DNA of 64,000 nucleotides, taken from Pseudomonas aylmerensis. GTDB lineage: Bacteria; Pseudomonadota; Gammaproteobacteria; Pseudomonadales; Pseudomonadaceae. A program made the position numbers and the translations under genes. Location: the NCBI RefSeq assembly GCF_001702265.1, contig NZ_MAUE01000021.1:1-64000 (forward strand), written 5' to 3'. Positions 20,481-30,791 of the stretch are shown here, piece by piece. Below the pieces are notes generated by a model that ran no database searches, was not told where the DNA came from, and was given only the letters and a program-made list of their open reading frames with translations. Each line of letters begins with the position of its first letter. Position 1 is the first letter of the stretch.

Positions 20481-21713
20481 TCAGCTCAGGCGCAGGCGAC
20501 TGGCGCCCACCAGCCGGTTATAGATCAGGTACAGCACCACGGTCGCCAGCAGCAGCAAGCCGCCCAGCGCCGTCGCCATGCCCCAGTTGATGCTCGTGTT
20601 GGTGTAGAAGGCCACGAAGTAGCTGACCATCTGGTCGTTCGGGCTGCCGAGCAGCGCCGGCGTGATGTAGTAACCAATCGCCAGGATAAACACCAGCAGG
20701 CAGCCGGCGCCGACCCCGGCGTAGGTCTGCGGGAAGTACACGCGCCAGAAGCTCGCGAATGGGTGACAACCCAGGGAAATTGCCGCACGCATATAGGTGG
20801 GCGAGATACCCTTCATCACGCTGTAGATCGGCAGGATCATGAACGGCAGCAGGATGTGCACCATCGAGATGTAGACCCCGGTGCGGTTGAACACCAGCTC
20901 CACCGGTTTGTCGACCAGGCCCATGCCCATCAACGCGCTATTGATCAGGCCACCGGACTGCAGCAACACGATCCACGCCGCCACCCGCACCAGGATCGAG
21001 GTCCAGAACGGCAGCAGCACGAGGATCATCAGCAGGTTGCTTTTGCGCGCCGGCAGGTTGGCCAACAGGTAGGCCAGGGGATAGGCCAGCAGCAGGCACA
21101 CGAAGGTGATCACCAGGCCCATCCAGAAGGTGCGGGCGAAGATGTCCAGGTAGATCGCCTGGTCCGGCGTGGCCGGGGCGACTTCGCCGAGGTCGTCGAT
21201 GCGATGATCGACGGCCGCCAGCAGGTAATACGGTGTGAGGCTGCTGGTATTGCGCCGGATCGCCTGCCAGTACGCCGGGTCGCCCCAGCGTTCATCGAGG
21301 CTTTCCAGCGCTTCTTTATAGGAAGCGGGTGCGTCGCTGAACGGCAGCGCCCGCGCGGTTTTGGTCAGCAGGCTGCGATAGCCGGCCAGTTCCATGTTCA
21401 AGCGCTTGGACAGGTCGCCCAGGGTCTGGTTTTTACGCGCTTCGCCCAGGTCCTCGCTGAGGGCCTGATACACCGGCTCGCCCGGCAAACCCCGGCCATC
21501 CCAGGTCTTCACCGCGACCACGGTGCGCGGCAGGCCGCCCACCACTTCCGGGTTGCCGACGCTTTTGTAAAGCAGCGCAACAATCGGCACCAGGAACACC
21601 AGCAGCAAAAACAGCACCAGCGGCGCAATCAAGGCCTGCGCCTTCCAGCGATTGAGCCGCTCGGCACGCGCCAGGCGCTGCTTGAGGGTGGGGCTGGGAA
21701 TGGCGATAACCAT
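20481..21713 (-). CDS. agtC: ABC importer permease, PotB type
   Basis: At 410 residues this is longer than E. coli PotB (about 275). The extra length is a soluble segment of about 135 residues (51-187) between the first helix and the rest, so it should face the periplasm. The remaining helices and the EAA motif AAISLGCHPFASFWRVYFPQ are normal. It lies 12 bp before agtD. The annotation rests on family and on position in the cluster. Confidence 0.85.
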   Translation of the reverse strand: MVIAIPSPTLKQRLARAERLNRWKAQALIAPLVLFLLLVFLVPIVALLYKSVGNPEVVGGLPRTVVAVKTWDGRGLPGEPVYQALSEDLGEARKNQTLGDLSKRLNMELAGYRSLLTKTARALPFSDAPASYKEALESLDERWGDPAYWQAIRRNTSSLTPYYLLAAVDHRIDDLGEVAPATPDQAIYLDIFARTFWMGLVITFVCLLLAYPLAYLLANLPARKSNLLMILVLLPFWTSILVRVAAWIVLLQSGGLINSALMGMGLVDKPVELVFNRTGVYISMVHILLPFMILPIYSVMKGISPTYMRAAISLGCHPFASFWRVYFPQTYAGVGAGCLLVFILAIGYYITPALLGSPNDQMVSYFVAFYTNTSINWGMATALGGLLLLATVVLYLIYNRLVGASRLRLS

Positions 21714-21768
21714 GGCAAACTCCGGAACTTGAAAATGAATGCGCTCTGCCCAACACAGCAGATTTCAT

Positions 21769-21873
21769 GTGGGGGCGGGCTTGTGTGGGAGCGCGCTGGC
21801 TCGCGAATGCGGTGTGACAGTCAGCCCATGAGTAGACTCATCCACCGTATTCGCAAGCAAGCCCGCTCCCACA
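21769..21873. repeat. Nested REP elements
   Basis: A partial REP (TGTGGGGGCGGGCTTG) is followed directly by a second REP start (TGTGGGAGCGCGCTGGCTCG) and then by one right arm (CAAGCAAGCCCGCTCCCACA). It looks like a REPIN with an extra truncated left arm. It lies between agtB and agtC. Confidence 0.85.
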
Positions 21874-21910
21874 CTTACCGGTTCGCACATGGGTCCAGCG
21901 GTGTTGCAGG

Positions 21911-22951
21911 TTATTTGGCAGCCCAGGAATTGAAGCGCTGCTCCAACTGCTCGCCGTTATCCGCCCAGAAGCTCACATCGATCTGCACCTGGTTGGCGAT
22001 GTTCTCTGGCGTGGTCGGCATATCCTTCAGCACATCCTTGGCCAGCAACGGTACGGCTTGAGTATTGGCCGGGCCGTAGGCGATGTTTTCCGAATAGGTT
22101 TTCTGCTGCTGCGGCTGCACCGAGAAGGCGATGAATTTCTTCGCCGCTTCCGCGCGATCCTTGGCCAGGCCCTTCGGAATAGCCCAGGCATCGAAGTCGT
22201 AGATGCCGCCGTTCCACACCACTTTCAGGTTGCTCTCTTTCTGCACGGCAGCGATGCGACCGTTGTAGGCCGAGCTCATCACCACGTCGCCCGAGGCGAG
22301 GTACTGCGGTGGCTGTGCACCGGCTTCCCACCACTGGATCGACGGCTTGAGTTCGTCGAGTTTCTTGAACGCACGGTCCTGGCCATCCTTGCCGGCCAGC
22401 ACTTTGTAGACGTCCTTCGGTGCAACCCCATCAGCCATCAAGGCGAATTCCAGGGTGTACTTGGCGCCCTTGCGCAGGCCGCGCTTGCCCGGGAATTTCT
22501 TGGTGTCCCAGAAATCTGCCCAACTGGTCGGCGCAGAAGCCAGCTTGTCGGCGTTGTAGGCCAATACGGTGGACCACACGAAGAAGCCCACGCCGCACGG
22601 CTGGATCGCGCCCTTCACGTAGTCGGCCGCGTTGCCGAACAGTTTCGGGTCCAGCGGCTCGAACATGTCTTCGTCGCACCCACGCGACAGTTCCGGGGAT
22701 TCGACTTCCACCAGGTCCCAGGACACGCTCTTGGTGTCGACCATGGCCTTGACCTTGGCCATTTCGCCGTTGTACTCGCCAGCGACGATCTTGCCGTTGC
22801 CGGCGCTTTCCCACGGTGCATAGAAGGCCTTGACCTGGGCCGCCTTGTTCGCGCCGCCGAAGGACACGACCGTCAGGTCCGGGCCTGCCATGGCCTGTGT
22901 CGCGCCCATCAATCCAATCGCCAGGGCCGAATATTTAAGGGATCTCAACAT
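21911..22951 (-). CDS. agtB: Periplasmic substrate-binding protein of the importer
   Basis: The 346-residue protein is a PotD/extracellular-binding type 1 protein. It has a signal peptide ending near residue 22 (ATQAMA before GPDLTVV). The start at 22,951 (MLRSLKYS) is preceded by GGAGAGAAC. It would capture the ligand in the periplasm and deliver it to AgtC/AgtD. By synteny with P. aeruginosa the likely ligands are 5-aminovalerate and 4-aminobutyrate rather than polyamines. Confidence 0.87.
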   Translation of the reverse strand: MLRSLKYSALAIGLMGATQAMAGPDLTVVSFGGANKAAQVKAFYAPWESAGNGKIVAGEYNGEMAKVKAMVDTKSVSWDLVEVESPELSRGCDEDMFEPLDPKLFGNAADYVKGAIQPCGVGFFVWSTVLAYNADKLASAPTSWADFWDTKKFPGKRGLRKGAKYTLEFALMADGVAPKDVYKVLAGKDGQDRAFKKLDELKPSIQWWEAGAQPPQYLASGDVVMSSAYNGRIAAVQKESNLKVVWNGGIYDFDAWAIPKGLAKDRAEAAKKFIAFSVQPQQQKTYSENIAYGPANTQAVPLLAKDVLKDMPTTPENIANQVQIDVSFWADNGEQLEQRFNSWAAK

Positions 22952-22994
22952 TGTTGTTCTCTCCACGTGCAGGGTTGGTGAAGCCATGGGGCGA

Positions 22995-24107
22995 TCAATT
23001 CGCCTCTAGAAGTGGGTCGAGTGCGCGAACGTGCTCGACTTGCCAGCCAATCGGTACCACGTCGCCAACCGCCAACGCTGGGTCCAGCTCGGCGATCGGT
23101 TGTTTCACAAAAAAATCGGTCTTGCCGCAGACTTCCAGGCGCACACGCACGTGGTCACCCAGGTAGATGAACTCCGCCACCCGCCCGGAGAAACGGTTGC
23201 TGCAGCTCTCGCTGGAACCATTCAGGCTGACGCGTTCAGGGCGTACCGACAGGGTCACCGGGCCACCGACCTGGCCGACGTTCACCGCCAGCGCCTCGAC
23301 CTTCTCGCCGCGCGCCAGCTCCACCACGCAACGGTCGCCGGTATGGCTGTGCAGGCGCCCGTTGAGGCGGTTGTTCTCGCCGATGAAGTTGGCGACGAAG
23401 GTGTTCTTCGGCTCTTCATAGAGGGTGCGCGGCGCGGCAATCTGCTGGATCTCGCCCTGGTGGAACACCGCTACCCGGTCAGACATGGTCAAGGCTTCGC
23501 CCTGGTCGTGGGTCACGTACACCACGGTCACGCCGAGCCGCTGGTGCAGGTGCTTGATCTCCATCTGCATGTGTTCACGCAGTTGTTTGTCGAGGGCGCC
23601 GAGGGGTTCGTCCATCAGCACCAGTTGCGGCTCGAACACCAGCGCCCGGGCCAATGCCACGCGCTGTTGCTGGCCGCCGGAGAGTTGCGCCGGGTAGCGC
23701 TGGGCGAAGGCGTCGAGCTGGACCATATTCAGCACGCGCTTGACCCGCTCGCTGATGTCGGTCTTGCTCAAGCCGCGCACCGACAGCGGGAACGCGAGGT
23801 TCTCGGCGACGGTCATGTGCGGGAACAACGCGTAGTTCTGGAACACCATGCCGATATCACGCTTGTGCGGCGGCACGTTGTTGATGGAGCGACCGGCCAA
23901 TTGGATTTCGCCGGCAGTCGGCGTTTCAAAGCCGGCGAGCATCATCAGGCTGGTGGTCTTGCCCGACCCGGACGGCCCGAGCAGGGTGAGGAACTCGCCC
24001 TTGCGAATCTCCAGGTTGAGGTCCTTGACGATCAGGTTCTCGCCGTCGTAGCTCTTCTGCACGCCACGAAAGCTGACCAGCACATCATTTGAATCCACCT
24101 CGCTCAT
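22995..24107 (-). CDS. agtA: ABC importer ATPase, PotA type
   Basis: The 370-residue ATPase has Walker A GPSGSGKTT (44-52), the signature LSGGQQQRVALARAL, Walker B LVLMDEP and a C-terminal TOBE domain. It is the first gene of the importer operon. The start at 24,107 (MSEVDSN) has GGTGCGGGT upstream; a longer reading from 24,143 is not supported by homology. A perfect inverted repeat lies about 110 bp upstream. Confidence 0.9.
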   Translation of the reverse strand: MSEVDSNDVLVSFRGVQKSYDGENLIVKDLNLEIRKGEFLTLLGPSGSGKTTSLMMLAGFETPTAGEIQLAGRSINNVPPHKRDIGMVFQNYALFPHMTVAENLAFPLSVRGLSKTDISERVKRVLNMVQLDAFAQRYPAQLSGGQQQRVALARALVFEPQLVLMDEPLGALDKQLREHMQMEIKHLHQRLGVTVVYVTHDQGEALTMSDRVAVFHQGEIQQIAAPRTLYEEPKNTFVANFIGENNRLNGRLHSHTGDRCVVELARGEKVEALAVNVGQVGGPVTLSVRPERVSLNGSSESCSNRFSGRVAEFIYLGDHVRVRLEVCGKTDFFVKQPIAELDPALAVGDVVPIGWQVEHVRALDPLLEAN

Positions 24108-24160
24108 ACCCGCACCTTTGTGTTTTGGACTGCCGTGGCACAAGCGTAGTCCAGCCGCGA

Positions 24161-24179
24161 GCCCCCGGAAATCGGGGGC
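24161..24179 (-). promoter_or_regulatory. GC hairpin in the agtA leader
   Basis: GCCCCCG and CGGGGGC form a perfect 7-bp stem around GAAAT. It lies 54-72 bp before the agtA start and has no T-run, so it is not an ordinary terminator. Confidence 0.4.
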
Positions 24180-24216
24180 CAGGAGAGAATCGCATCAGCC
24201 GGATGGAAGGTTGGGG

Positions 24217-24232
24217 GTAGGGATCGCCCTAC
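24217..24232. promoter_or_regulatory. Candidate AgtR operator
   Basis: GTAGGG-ATCG-CCCTAC is a perfect 6+6 inverted repeat. It lies about 110 bp upstream of agtA, next to the gene of a LuxR-type response regulator. Regulators of that type bind short inverted repeats. The assignment to AgtR is inference. Confidence 0.45.
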
Positions 24233-24413
24233 ACGAATGGCGGGGACAGGACAGTGCTGCGACAAGATGCGAGCTGCAAGCGGCAAGAATGGGCATCTAC
24301 CTGCGAAACACCTGTCGCAAACAGACACGCCCCTTCCCTGTAGAAGCCCGGCTCGGCGGCGATGCGTACGAAGAATCGCTTTCGCCGGCAAGGAATAGAC
24401 GTCTCCCCGCGCC

Positions 24414-25043
24414 CTACAAAAGCTTGTGCTCCATGGCGTACTTCACCAGTTCCGCCAACGAAGTGATATTGAGCTTCTGCATAAGCCGCGCCTTGTGGGT
24501 GCTGATGGTCTTGCTGCTCAGCGCCAGCTGCTGGGCGATGTCATTGACATTCGCGCCCTGAGCCAGGCGCTCGAACACCGAGAACTCCCGCTCCGACAGC
24601 AGCGAATGCAGCGGACGGGCATCCGTCAGGCCGACTTCAAAGACCATGCGGTCCGCCAGGTCCGGGTCGATGTAGCGCCCACCGGCCGCCACCTTGCGGA
24701 TCGCCGTGAGCAACAGCGCCGGGTCGCTGTCCTTGGTTGCGTAACCGGCAGCGCCGACCTTCAGGGCGCGGGCGGCCATCTGCGCTTCATCGTGCATGGA
24801 CAGCACCAGGATCGCCGGCGGATTGCTCAACGCGCGTATCCGCGCAATCGCCTCCAAACCGTTGACGCCAGGCATCGAGATATCCAGCAACACCACCTCG
24901 CAGGGTACATGGCGCAAGGTCTCAAGCAACTGCTCGCCATTGCTCGCCTCGCCCACGACCTGCAGGTCTTTGGCCAGGCCGATCAATTGCTTGATGCCTT
25001 CTCGAACGATGGTGTGGTCTTCGGCTACCAGTACGCGAATCAC
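24414..25043 (-). CDS. agtR: LuxR/NarL-family response regulator
   Basis: The 209-residue regulator has a receiver domain with D9, phospho-acceptor D54 and K104, and a C-terminal LuxR-type helix-turn-helix (about residues 145-205). It is read 18 bp after the sensor kinase gene and lies upstream of the importer on the same strand. The equivalent P. aeruginosa pair controls uptake of 5-aminovalerate and 4-aminobutyrate; the same job is inferred here. Confidence 0.88.
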   Translation of the reverse strand: MIRVLVAEDHTIVREGIKQLIGLAKDLQVVGEASNGEQLLETLRHVPCEVVLLDISMPGVNGLEAIARIRALSNPPAILVLSMHDEAQMAARALKVGAAGYATKDSDPALLLTAIRKVAAGGRYIDPDLADRMVFEVGLTDARPLHSLLSEREFSVFERLAQGANVNDIAQQLALSSKTISTHKARLMQKLNITSLAELVKYAMEHKLL

Positions 25044-25061
25044 AAGGCCTTCCTCTTAGGG

Positions 25062-27056
25062 TTATGCATCCAACGGCACCGTGACACTCAGGGTCGTGCC
25101 CTCCCCCAGCTCGCTGTCCAGGCTCAGTTGCCCGCCCATGATCAACACCCGCTCGCGCATGCCCACCAGGCCAAACGACACGGGACGCCCGTTGGCCTGG
25201 ACGAAGCCGACGCCGTCATCACTGATGGTCAGCCGCAGGTGGGGACCTTCCACCACCAGCGTCAGCTCGACAGTATGCGCCTGGGCATGGCGCATCACAT
25301 TGGTCAGCGCTTCCTGCAGGATCCGGAACAGGCCGATGGCCTTGGCATCACTCAGGGTCGGCAGGTTCTCCGGGACTTGCACCAGGCAGGGGATTTGCGT
25401 GCGCGCTTCAAAGCGCCGCGCCTGCCACTCGATGGCCGAGGCGATCCCGGCATCCAGGATCGGCGGGCGCAGCGCCGTCGCCACGTCCCGCACCAGTTGG
25501 AACAGCTGGGCGATCAGGCGCTTCATGCTGTTCAGGCGCTCATGCAGGCCTGGGTCCAACTGTGCATAGGCCAATTCGCACATGGAGGTTTCCAGCTTGA
25601 GCACGGTGAGCATTTGCCCCAGCTCGTCGTGGACTTCGCGGGCGATGCGCGCTTTTTCTTCTTCGCGCACCGTTTCCAGGTGGGCCGACAACTCGCGCAA
25701 CTGCGCTTCACTTTGCAACAGGGCGGCCAGGGTACGGCGCAGTTCGGTGACATCGTTGAGGTAGACCACCAGGTATTCAGCTTCGGCGAACCGCAGAAAA
25801 CTCAAGGACACGTTCGCCGGCAGGATGCTGCCATCGGCGCGCCGGCAATCGGTGGCGAAGTTCTGTGGCCCGTCTTCACTGGCCCGCGCGCGCTTCCACA
25901 GGTTGAGCCAACGGTCCATGTCCAGGGAAGGATCGAGGTCGGCCAACGGCCGTTCGATCAGGGCGCCGGCGTTATAACCGAGCATGTTTTCGGCCGCGCG
26001 GTTGGCGTAGCGCACGTGGCTGTCCCAGTTGACCCACAGGATGCCAACGGTGCTTTGGTCGATGGAGAACTGCGTCAAGCGCAAGGCTTCAGCACCGGCG
26101 GCGCGGGCCGCGCTTTCTTCGCGGGCGGCCAGCAGGCCTTGCTCGAGCACGCGTTGCTGGCGGCGCTGCCAGAACACAATGGCCAGGCTGGCGAACAGGA
26201 GCAGTCCCAGCAACAGGCTGAGGTTTTGCCACAGGCCCGGGGATTCCGTCATGCGTAGGTATTTGGGCTGCAGCCAGCGGTTGTGCAGTTGGTCCAGGTC
26301 ACGGGCGGGGATGGCGCGCAAAGCGCTTTGCATGATGCCGGCCAGCTCCGGCCAATCCCGGCGCGTGGCCACTCGCAGCAACTGCGGCAGGCCGATGTCG
26401 CCCACCACCGCCAGCCCGGCGAACTCGGCCTCGCCGGACAAGCGGCTCAACTGCGCTTCATCCACCACGGCATACCGGGCCTGTTGGCTGACGAGCAACT
26501 GCAGGGCCTGGCGCTCCATGGGCACACCTTGCAGATTGAGGCCGGGATACGTACCGCGCAGGTAATCGGCCACGGCACTGGGCATGCGCACCGCGACACG
26601 CGATTGCTCGTCGAGCTTTTCCAGTTCGACCGCCCCGCCACCGTCACGGACACCCACGATGTGTTGCGGCACGCGCATATAGGGATCGGTGAACAGCCAC
26701 AGGCGCAAACCGGCCGGGGTCTGTTGCAGGCCGGGGGCGATGTCCACTTCGCCGTCGCTCAGGGCCGCCTCCAACTGCTCCTGGCTGGGGAAGTTGCGCC
26801 AGGTCAGTTCGATATTCAGCGCCTTGGCCAGCCATTGCATCAGCTCGACATTAGCCCCGGACAACCGCTGCAGGCGGCGGTCGTATTGTGCGTACGGCGC
26901 CTGCAACACCAGGCCCACCCGCAACTCCGGGTGCCGGGCCAGCCATTCGCGCTGGGCCGCATTCAACTGCGCTTGTGGGGCCGCGGGCGCAGGGGCGGCG
27001 TTCGCCATCAAGGCAAAGCATAAACAGCCGATAACCAGCAGACAGCGAAAACCCAT
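25062..27056 (-). CDS. agtS: Hybrid-input sensor histidine kinase
   Basis: The 664-residue kinase has a signal peptide (about residues 1-20). A periplasmic SBP_bac_3 ligand-binding domain (about 35-260) follows, then a transmembrane helix (about 277-298), a PAS domain (about 325-440), a HisKA_3 dimerisation domain with phospho-acceptor H476 in REVHDELGQ, and an HATPase domain (about 560-664). The periplasmic domain is of the amino-acid-binding type, consistent with sensing an amino acid such as 5-aminovalerate. It forms an operon with agtR. Confidence 0.9.
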   Translation of the reverse strand: MGFRCLLVIGCLCFALMANAAPAPAAPQAQLNAAQREWLARHPELRVGLVLQAPYAQYDRRLQRLSGANVELMQWLAKALNIELTWRNFPSQEQLEAALSDGEVDIAPGLQQTPAGLRLWLFTDPYMRVPQHIVGVRDGGGAVELEKLDEQSRVAVRMPSAVADYLRGTYPGLNLQGVPMERQALQLLVSQQARYAVVDEAQLSRLSGEAEFAGLAVVGDIGLPQLLRVATRRDWPELAGIMQSALRAIPARDLDQLHNRWLQPKYLRMTESPGLWQNLSLLLGLLLFASLAIVFWQRRQQRVLEQGLLAAREESAARAAGAEALRLTQFSIDQSTVGILWVNWDSHVRYANRAAENMLGYNAGALIERPLADLDPSLDMDRWLNLWKRARASEDGPQNFATDCRRADGSILPANVSLSFLRFAEAEYLVVYLNDVTELRRTLAALLQSEAQLRELSAHLETVREEEKARIAREVHDELGQMLTVLKLETSMCELAYAQLDPGLHERLNSMKRLIAQLFQLVRDVATALRPPILDAGIASAIEWQARRFEARTQIPCLVQVPENLPTLSDAKAIGLFRILQEALTNVMRHAQAHTVELTLVVEGPHLRLTISDDGVGFVQANGRPVSFGLVGMRERVLIMGGQLSLDSELGEGTTLSVTVPLDA

Positions 27057-27133
27057 GATCCACGTCTCACATCACTGACAAATACTGACCAACCCATTAG
27101 GCTGCTGGAATCACTTCTGGCCGGGAATTAACG

Positions 27134-28108
27134 ATGCCCTTTCTCCACCGTTCGGCACTGCCAGCATTGTGCCTGTCGCTTCTCTTTACCAGTGCCTTTT
27201 CCGTACAGGCGGCCGATGCACCCGCGCCTGCGGCGGAAAAACCGGTCGAACGCCTGCCCTTGCCCGAGCGCAGCCAGGAAGAAGCCAGTGCCCTTGAGCG
27301 AAAAATCCCGCAACAGGAACAGCAACAGTTGCAGGCCGGCAGCGACTCATTCCTCGCCCTGTGGAAACCGGCCAACAGCGCCGAACCCGAAGGCGTGGTG
27401 ATTATCGTACCGGGCGCCGGCGAAAATGCTGACTGGCCGCAAGCAATCGGCCCGTTGCGACGCAAATTTCCGGATGCCGGGTGGGGCAGTCTCAGCCTGT
27501 CGTTGCCGGACACCAGCATGGACACGCTGCCGCCGCGCGTCATGGAAGCGTCCAAGGCCACTGTCGACACCAGCAGCAAAGACGCGAGCACCGCCGACAA
27601 ACCCATCGAACAGGCCGCCAGTGCCGAAGCCGAAGGCACTGACCCGGCCGTGGTACCCGGCGCCGACGAGCAAGACAAGACCGACGCCTCACGCATCTTC
27701 GCGCGCATCGATGCCGCCGTGGCCTTCGCCCAGACCCAGGGCGCACGCAGTGTGGCGCTGGTCGGTCATGGCACCGGGGCCTGGTGGGCCGCGCGTTACT
27801 TGAGCGAGAAGCAGCCGTCCCAGGTACAGAAATTTGTCATGGTCGCGGCGCAGACGCCCACCGGCCGCCAACCGGACGTCGAGCAGTTGGCTCCCGGCCT
27901 GAAACTGCCGACCGCCGATGTCTTCTATCAAGACACCGCCCAGGCACGCAAAAACGCCCTGGCCCGTGCGCAGGCGGCCAAGCGCTTGAAGAATGAAGGG
28001 TATAAGCAAGTGACATTGAAGACCCTGCCCGGCAACAGCGCGGCCGAGCAGGAGCAGTTGTATCGGCGGATTCGCGGCTGGCTGAGCCCGCAGGCAAGCA
28101 GCGACTAA
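27134..28108 (+). CDS. DUF3530 alpha/beta-hydrolase-like protein
   Basis: The function is not known. The 324-residue protein has a signal peptide (cut near residue 25, SVQAADA) and an alpha/beta-hydrolase-like core: VVIIVPGAGENADWP, then VALVGHGTGAWWAARYL. At the nucleophile elbow the sequence is GHGTG, so the usual Ser of GxSxG is replaced by Gly. A low-complexity Ala/Asp/Thr-rich insert lies around residues 140-180. It is probably exported and may bind rather than hydrolyse. It is divergent from agtS. Confidence 0.75.
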   Translation: MPFLHRSALPALCLSLLFTSAFSVQAADAPAPAAEKPVERLPLPERSQEEASALERKIPQQEQQQLQAGSDSFLALWKPANSAEPEGVVIIVPGAGENADWPQAIGPLRRKFPDAGWGSLSLSLPDTSMDTLPPRVMEASKATVDTSSKDASTADKPIEQAASAEAEGTDPAVVPGADEQDKTDASRIFARIDAAVAFAQTQGARSVALVGHGTGAWWAARYLSEKQPSQVQKFVMVAAQTPTGRQPDVEQLAPGLKLPTADVFYQDTAQARKNALARAQAAKRLKNEGYKQVTLKTLPGNSAAEQEQLYRRIRGWLSPQASSD

Positions 28109-28138
28109 CCCCGACTTTCAGGAAAGCCGCAGACCTCC

Positions 28139-28168
28139 TGTGGGAGCAGGCTTGCTCGCTCTCACAAT
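28139..28168. repeat. Single, degenerate REP element
   Basis: TGTGGGAGCAGGCTTGCTCG has a short palindromic core and an incomplete partner (CTCACA). It lies in the DUF3530-djlA spacer and looks like the remains of a REP. Confidence 0.6.
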
Positions 28169-28195
28169 AGGGTTGTCACACTCACATCGCGTGAC

Positions 28196-28963
28196 TTAAC
28201 GGAAATCCCGGCGCTCGCGAATCAACGCATAGGCGCTGTGCAATTCGCGGGTGCGCTCGGTGGCCTCACGCACTTGCGCGGGAGTTGCGCCACTGCCGGC
28301 AATCTTGTCCGGGTGGTGGCGACTGAGCAGGCGGCGGTAGGCGCGCTTGATCACCGACGGCTCGCTGGTGGAGGTCACGCCAAGCAAACGCAGCGCGTCC
28401 TGATAACTGCCACCGCGATTGACCAATGGCTTGCGCTCCGGCGTGTAGTCCGCGGCCAGTGCCTGCAGTTGCTGCGGCGTCCAGCCCAGCCACTTGCCCC
28501 ACAGGTCGATCAGGTCACGCTCGGCGTCATCCGCCCGGCCGTCCGCCCAGACCATCCGCCAGCACGCACGCAACACACCTTCGGCTGCATGCGGCTGAGC
28601 CTTGAGCACACGCAGGTAGTTGCGCACACGGTCAGACCCGGATTTGCCGCGATTGAACGCCGCGATCGCCCGGCGCTGGGCCGAGTCGGTCATGTCCAGC
28701 GAACGCATCTCCTGGCGCGCCTGCTGGATATGCCCGTCCACCACGCGACCATTGCTCTTGGCCAGGCGCCCCAGCAGCACGAACAATAATTCATCATTGC
28801 GCAACGCCGGGCGCCCGCCCAGGCGCTCGCGCAACTGTGCCCAGCTTTGCAGTTGCAGGCGGCGGTCCAGCGCCTGCCCCAACAGCGCACCCAACAAGGC
28901 CCCCGGAATGCTGGCAATGGCAAAGCCAGCCCCGGCGCCGATCAGCGTCCCTGGCCACAACAT
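28196..28963 (-). CDS. djlA: DnaJ-like membrane co-chaperone DjlA
   Basis: The 255-residue protein has an N-terminal glycine-rich membrane segment (residues 4-32), a TerB-like helical domain (about 50-170) and a C-terminal J domain with the HPD motif in SRHHPDKI. J domains stimulate DnaK. It starts 1 bp after the murU stop, so it is translated from the amgK-murU-djlA operon. Confidence 0.9.
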   Translation of the reverse strand: MLWPGTLIGAGAGFAIASIPGALLGALLGQALDRRLQLQSWAQLRERLGGRPALRNDELLFVLLGRLAKSNGRVVDGHIQQARQEMRSLDMTDSAQRRAIAAFNRGKSGSDRVRNYLRVLKAQPHAAEGVLRACWRMVWADGRADDAERDLIDLWGKWLGWTPQQLQALAADYTPERKPLVNRGGSYQDALRLLGVTSTSEPSVIKRAYRRLLSRHHPDKIAGSGATPAQVREATERTRELHSAYALIRERRDFR

Positions 28964-28964
28964 G

Positions 28965-30661
<1,697 letters not shown>

Positions 30662-30791
30662 TACAAGGGTCTCCGACGGCGCTAGCCGTCAAGCGGGTCA
30701 TGCTTTATTATCACGCATCTTTTTCAGACCATCGAGAGGCGTGCGGCCCACACCGCGGGCAGATGGCACGCAGGAAGCCCGGACTAATAAG

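Larger units (their letters stand above)
24108..24413. other. Intergenic region upstream of agtA
   Basis: I see no gene in these 306 bases. They hold the probable agtA promoter region on the minus strand, a GC hairpin (24,161-24,179) and an inverted repeat (24,217-24,232). No REP element is present. I found no convincing -35/-10 pair and no sigma-54 motif. Confidence 0.6.

Noticed and set aside
19419..22061. Open frame of 880 codons on the plus strand across agtC and agtD
   Set aside because: Its product is dominated by Gln, His and Arg, typical of the antisense of membrane-protein genes, and it crosses two REP elements.
24108..24200. Possible sigma-54 promoter of agtA
   Set aside because: TGGC-like pieces are present, but no GC at the correct 10-bp distance was found on either strand.
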